A stretch of DNA of 8,513 bases from CAZMHN01 sp964566145. GTDB taxonomy: Bacteria; Patescibacteriota; Patescibacteriia; Veblenbacterales; UBA10138. Positions within the stretch are counted from its first letter, which is position 1. The number at the start of each line of letters is the position of its first letter. The position numbers were made by a program, and so were the translations under genes. The notes under the pieces are model-generated. The model saw only the letters and a list, made by a program, of their open reading frames with translations. It made no database searches and was not told the origin of the DNA. The DNA is taken from NCBI GenBank assembly GCA_964566145.1, contig CAZMHN010000026.1:1-8513 (forward strand), in the 5' to 3' direction. Shown one piece after another: positions 6,255-8,513 of this stretch.

Positions 6255-7703
6255 TCATTTGATCCTTTGCGATGTTTCCAGTTGCCCCGCGGAGGTCAAG
6301 CCGATGAGCGGCCGTTGCCAGAGGTCGGAAACGACCTTCGCGTCATTCAGCGACATGGCCCGCTGCAAGGCGTCCGATACCTCCGATATCACCTTGGAAG
6401 CTGAGGTCGTTACCGGGATGTACTCCTCGACCCCTTCTTCGATGCTGGCCCTGACCCGGACACCGGTATTGTAACGGCCCTGCATACGGCGGGCCATGGC
6501 TCCGTGCGAACCCATGCCGCGATACTTATTGAAGCGCTCCCCGTCCCGTTCTTCCTGCATCTCAGGCGCCACCTCGCGGCAACCTGCGAACATCCGTCCG
6601 CTCATGACCGCCGCAGCGCCGCACGCCAGCGCCACCACGGCATGGCCGTAGTGTTCGACGCCTCCGTCCGCAATCACAGAGATACCGTACTGAACGGCCT
6701 TACCCGAAACATCATACACGGCAGAAGCCTGCGGCACACCGGTGCCTAAATTCTGACGGCTGATGCACGTTGATCCGGGACCGTAGCCCACCCGAAGGGC
6801 ATCGACGCCCATGGCGATGTACTGTTCCGCCTGGCCCGCGGTGACGATATTGGCGCTCACAAGGCAGGTGTTCGGCAAGGCTTTACGCACCAGACTGGTC
6901 ACCTCGCGCACGTGCGCGGACCAACCGACAGATGCGTCGATGACTATGACGCTGGCGCCCGCCTCGACCAGGGCAACGGCCTTCCGAACGGTCTCGCCGG
7001 GATTCTTGTCCACGAACACCGCGGCGCCTACGCGTAAATGGCCACGTTCGTCTCGGCAGGCGTTCGGGTACTCAAGCCCCCGGTCAGCGTCCCGCTGTAC
7101 AATCATCCCGCGTAGCACACCTTGGTCATCGACGAGCGGTAGCTTCTTGACACCCTCCCGCTTAAGCAAGGCCAAACCCTCCTCAACGGACGTTTCGAAC
7201 GGCGCCGTAATAAGCTTGTCTCGCGGCGTCATGACCTGGGATATGGAGGTCCTGGGCTCCCGCAGGACACGGGTGGTGTCCCTCTGTGTTACCATGCCAA
7301 GCACTTGGTGTGTCGTCTGTTCCACGACCGGGAATCCGCCGATGCCCTCGTGTCTCATAAGGTCATCGACCTGTGCCACGGTCTCGTGCGGGTACACCAC
7401 GTGGGGGTTGGGCAGGAAGTTCTGTTCCCAGCGTATCACCTTCTTGACCTCCCACAGCTGGTCGTCGAGCGAAAGGTTGGCATGGACGATACCCATCGCG
7501 CCCTCCCTGGCCATGGCTATGGCCAGGCCGCTTTCTGATATCTCCATGGCCGCACTCATAATGGGCACCCGTAGCGTCACGCCGCGACCTAGGTTGATGG
7601 ACAAATCGACGTCGTGCGGCAACAACGATGTACTGTCGGGCGGTACAATGAGCAGCTCATAAAGCGTATGCCCTTGGGGCTGGAATTTATTGTTAAGTAG
7701 CAT
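6255..7703 (-). CDS. guaB: IMP dehydrogenase with CBS pair, divergent
   Basis: IMP dehydrogenase oxidises IMP to XMP with NAD+, the committed step to GMP. From ATG 7703 the product has 482 residues, of normal length. Visible are the N-terminal barrel strand region LRVPIMSAAME (44-54), a CBS pair at about 102-218 with VMTPRDKLIT (157-166) in the middle, and the catalytic loop GYGPGSTC with Cys313. Next come VIADGGV (343-349), KYRGMGSHGAM (393-403), and the Arg410-Tyr411 flap pair expected for IMP dehydrogenase and usually absent from GMP reductase. Several usual motifs are altered: DASVG for DSSHG (256-260), SAN for GGN (283-285), and EEGVEEYIP without the following YKG. The start is set by AAGGAGGG at 7708-7715. 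An upstream in-frame ATG at 7790 lies inside the -35 box and is rejected. A CBS-containing GMP reductase is a less likely alternative. Confidence 0.92.
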   Translation of the reverse strand: MLLNNKFQPQGHTLYELLIVPPDSTSLLPHDVDLSINLGRGVTLRVPIMSAAMEISESGLAIAMAREGAMGIVHANLSLDDQLWEVKKVIRWEQNFLPNPHVVYPHETVAQVDDLMRHEGIGGFPVVEQTTHQVLGMVTQRDTTRVLREPRTSISQVMTPRDKLITAPFETSVEEGLALLKREGVKKLPLVDDQGVLRGMIVQRDADRGLEYPNACRDERGHLRVGAAVFVDKNPGETVRKAVALVEAGASVIVIDASVGWSAHVREVTSLVRKALPNTCLVSANIVTAGQAEQYIAMGVDALRVGYGPGSTCISRQNLGTGVPQASAVYDVSGKAVQYGISVIADGGVEHYGHAVVALACGAAAVMSGRMFAGCREVAPEMQEERDGERFNKYRGMGSHGAMARRMQGRYNTGVRVRASIEEGVEEYIPVTTSASKVISEVSDALQRAMSLNDAKVVSDLWQRPLIGLTSAGQLETSQRIK

Positions 7704-7707
7704 GTAT

Positions 7708-7715
7708 CCCTCCTT
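7708..7715 (-). promoter_or_regulatory. ribosome binding site of guaB
   Basis: AAGGAGGG on the minus strand, 4 nt before ATG 7703, is a near-perfect anti-16S complement. It decides the start of guaB against the longer in-frame option. Confidence 0.88.
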
Positions 7716-7761
7716 GTGTTGTGTGATATCTGCATTCTTTTGGGTCTTTAGTTTGCCCTCT

Positions 7762-7790
7762 ACCTTACCCAACGCACTACGCCATGTCAA
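7762..7790 (-). promoter_or_regulatory. candidate promoter of guaB
   Basis: On the minus strand TTGACA (7790-7785) is followed by exactly 17 bp and TAAGGT (7767-7762; T1, A2 and T6 kept). Transcription would begin near 7755 with a leader of about 52 nt before ATG 7703. The leader shows no riboswitch-like fold by eye. Confidence 0.58.
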
Positions 7791-7812
7791 ACCAACACTT
7801 CACTCACTTCAT

Positions 7813-7850
7813 ATGCAACAAACTCCCACTGATGTGAGAGTTTCTTGCAT
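7813..7850 (-). other. hairpin adjoining the tRNA 3'-end copy
   Basis: ATGCAA (7813-7818) pairs with TTGCAT (7845-7850), AAACTC (7820-7825) with GAGTTT (7838-7843), and CAC (7827-7829) with GTG (7834-7836). This gives 15 pairs with two symmetric mismatches and a 4-nt loop. On the minus strand it starts at the last A of the CCA that ends the tRNA-Pro-like copy. It may be a terminator or trailer hairpin upstream of the guaB promoter. Confidence 0.6.
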
Positions 7851-7880
7851 GGTCGGGGTGGTGGGACTCCCCCTCCCCCG
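7850..7880 (-). pseudogene. tRNA-Pro 3'-end copy / possible CCA-ended minihelix
   Basis: Bases 7850-7869 repeat exactly the last 20 bases of the tRNA-Pro gene (8033-8052) in the same orientation: CCA, discriminator A, the 3' acceptor strand and the 3' strand of the T arm. Identity stops at 7870, and no D arm or anticodon arm follows, so this is not a functional tRNA. On the minus strand the bases just before the copy allow a short fold. CGGGG (7880-7876) pairs with CCCCG (7858-7854), and an inner GGG can pair with CCC (7865-7863), leaving ACCA as the 3' end. It is either a decayed tRNA duplicate, an integration scar, or a tRNA-like minihelix. Confidence 0.6.
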
Positions 7881-7929
7881 CTGCTCACGGGCGTAACTCA
7901 CGCATCCGTTCGCAGCTCCTCCGGAGCCT
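7881..7929 (-). other. gene-free spacer with two short hairpins
   Basis: No coding signal is seen in the interval between guaB and the tRNA. This part holds GCGT/ACGC (7891-7894 and 7900-7903, 5-nt loop) and GCTCC/GGAGC (7915-7919 and 7923-7927, 3-nt loop). Minus- and plus-strand reading frames across 7809-8105 are artefacts of the tRNA and its copy. Confidence 0.4.
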
Positions 7930-7972
7930 GGGTGTTCCAAAACGTAAAGCAGTTTACGTTTTGGAACTACCC
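7930..7972. other. long perfect hairpin (15-bp stem, 4-nt loop)
   Basis: GTTCCAAAACGTAAA (7934-7948) and TTTACGTTTTGGAAC (7953-7967) are perfectly complementary around GCAG. GGGT (7930-7933) and ACCC (7969-7972) extend the stem by four pairs with one bulged base at 7968. There is no U-tract on either side, so it is not a classical terminator. It could be a transcript-stabilising or RNA-processing hairpin, or a protein binding site. Confidence 0.75.
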
Positions 7973-7992
7973 TTCGAGCCCCACACTGAATA

Positions 7993-8033
7993 ACGAAAGA
8001 ACACTGGGCCGCAAGGACCAAGTGTTCTTTCGT
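7993..8033 (-). terminator. hairpin directly after tRNA-Pro, probable terminator or processing signal
   Basis: ACGAAAGAACACT (7993-8005) pairs perfectly with AGTGTTCTTTCGT (8021-8033); two more G-C pairs are possible beyond one mismatch, around a loop of about 9-15 nt. On the minus strand the stem begins at the last A of the tRNA CCA and is followed by TATTC, a weak U-tract. Termination or 3' processing of the tRNA transcript is the likely role. Confidence 0.55.
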
Positions 8034-8109
8034 GGTCGGGGTGGTGGGACTCGAACCCACGGCCTCAGCGACCCGAACGCTGCGCGCTAGCCAACTGCGC
8101 CACACCCCG
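8033..8109 (-). tRNA. tRNA-Pro (anticodon CGG), CCA encoded
   Basis: The full cloverleaf folds by eye. The acceptor stem is CGGGGTG/CACCCCG, T8-G9 follow, and the D stem is GCGC/GCGC with a GG in its loop. The anticodon stem is CAGCG/CGCTG with loop TTCGGGT (anticodon CGG, reading CCG), followed by variable region AGGCC. The T stem is GTGGG/CCCAC with loop TTCGAGT, then discriminator A and encoded CCA. The C1-G72 pair with A73 is the usual bacterial proline identity. The gene is 77 nt including CCA. It lies between a truncated coding region upstream and the hairpin-rich spacer before guaB, and its last 20 bases recur at 7850-7869. Confidence 0.97.
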
Positions 8110-8123
8110 ATGAAGCAAAACGT

Positions 8124-8152
8124 AGCCTACCAGGAACCGTACCGCTTGGCAA
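8124..8152 (-). promoter_or_regulatory. candidate promoter of tRNA-Pro
   Basis: On the minus strand TTGCCA (8152-8147, five matches to TTGACA) is followed by exactly 17 bp and TAGGCT (8129-8124; T1, A2 and T6 kept). Transcription would begin near 8117, about 8 nt before the mature tRNA 5' end. It lies just after the stop of the upstream gene. Confidence 0.5.
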
Positions 8153-8156
8153 TGCT

Positions 8157-8513
8157 TCAGCTTTTGAACAGCTCCTGGCCAGCACGCCAATACCAGTCGT
8201 CGCCTAGGTTCACCTTGGCGTGGTACCACCACTCTACGCCCCACACAAAAGCCTCCGGCAGACCGGTACGGCGGAAAAACGACGCGTTGTCCAAGAACTG
8301 TTTGTGGCTGAACGAGCGTTGTGCTTCTTCCAGCGTAAGTGCGAGGGCGCCGGCCGGCGCCCAGGGCTCCATCTGCAGTTCGCTCACCACCGTACGCTCC
8401 ACGAACGGAGAAATGAGCGCCGCCTTCATGCGGTAGTAGGACGGGAGCCAGGGGTATCGGAAGTACCCGAACACCTCGTTCCAGGTCATCCGGTACATGG
8501 TCGTACCCTGTTC
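8157..8513 (-). CDS. C-terminal part of a putative glycoside-hydrolase-like protein, 5' end beyond window
   Basis: The frame is open to the right edge (118 residues visible, beginning EQGTTMYRM), so the ATG at 8498 is probably internal. The visible part has GYFRYPWLPSYYRMKA, then VVSELQMEPWAPAG, and near the end GLPEAFVWGVEWWYHAKV. A strand ending in S-E-L-Q-x-E-P-W and a later V-W-G-V-E-W-W-Y resemble the last strands of a TIM-barrel glycosidase, with candidate catalytic Glu residues. I recall similar E-x-Q-x-E-P-W proteins in CPR genomes, without a firm family name. No signal peptide can be judged because the N-terminus is missing. The stop is TGA, just before the tRNA-Pro promoter. The hydrolase call is tentative; that this is a real coding region is much surer. 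Confidence 0.6.
   Translation of the reverse strand, partial: EQGTTMYRMTWNEVFGYFRYPWLPSYYRMKAALISPFVERTVVSELQMEPWAPAGALALTLEEAQRSFSHKQFLDNASFFRRTGLPEAFVWGVEWWYHAKVNLGDDWYWRAGQELFKS

Noticed and set aside
6811..7662. Long plus-strand open frame (283 codons) antisense to guaB
   Set aside because: The composition is dominated by S, T and R, as expected for the antisense of a GC-rich gene. There is no start signal, and it lies fully within a well-supported gene.
7704..7755. Purine riboswitch in the guaB leader
   Set aside because: The leader of about 52 nt is too short and shows no conserved three-way junction pattern.
7704..7790. N-terminal extension of guaB by 29 codons to an ATG at 7790
   Set aside because: That ATG lies within the TTGACA box of the likely promoter, the residues are unlike any IMP dehydrogenase N-terminus, and ATG 7703 has a near-perfect Shine-Dalgarno.
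7864..7880. G-quadruplex on the minus strand in the G-rich stretch
   Set aside because: There are only two long G-runs, and the expected four separate runs are missing.
7850..8033. CRISPR-like or intact mobile element reading of the repeat region
   Set aside because: There are only two copies of the tRNA-end repeat and no transposase, integrase or regularly spaced repeats. The interval is too short for an autonomous element.
7809..8105. Minus-strand open frame of 98 codons, and plus-strand frames at 7845-8090 and 8032-8436
   Set aside because: They run through the tRNA gene, its 3'-end copy and the hairpins. The repeated GSPTTPT and GRGGGT peptides are simply the translated tRNA repeat.

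Overview
The window is a compact bacterial chromosome segment with closely packed genes and standard genetic code use (TGA ends guaB, the 5188 gene and the 8157 gene). A divergent CBS-containing guaB, several small proteins without recognised families, a DUF5668-like membrane protein, isolated uppS and rarA genes, and few strong Shine-Dalgarno sites together suggest a Patescibacteria/CPR genome, perhaps Parcubacteria-like. That placement is inference; no rRNA or ribosomal protein gene is present to anchor it.

Left part (1-3129, minus strand): rarA (AAA+ ATPase of stalled-fork metabolism) leads a co-directional run with two small soluble proteins of unknown function. A TATAAT-type promoter follows, then three membrane proteins: a tiny two-helix DUF5668-like protein with a cysteine-rich tail, a single-span protein, and a multi-span protein cut by the left edge. 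The spacings (18, 15, -32 and 5 bp) suggest co-transcription and translational coupling.

Middle (3130-6149): a divergent promoter region with an inverted repeat separates rarA from a small helical protein on plus. uppS (undecaprenyl diphosphate synthase, the lipid carrier for cell-wall synthesis) on minus converges on that gene and diverges from a ZIP-family metal transporter on plus. An unknown 120-aa protein follows. It converges, across a GC-rich hairpin, on a proline-rich three-span membrane protein on minus.

Right part (6202-8513, minus strand): guaB (IMP dehydrogenase, GMP synthesis) has a strong intrinsic terminator, a good ribosome binding site and a TTGACA-containing promoter. Upstream lies a gene-free stretch of about 220 bp packed with hairpins. 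It ends at an intact tRNA-Pro(CGG) gene and contains a direct 20-bp copy of that tRNA's 3' end including CCA. A C-terminal fragment, probably of a glycoside-hydrolase-like protein, runs off the right edge.

Most of the window is ordinary housekeeping and small-protein content. The least explained part is 7813-8033. It could be an integration or duplication scar at the tRNA, or a structured RNA trailing it. No complete new defence or mobile system is visible.
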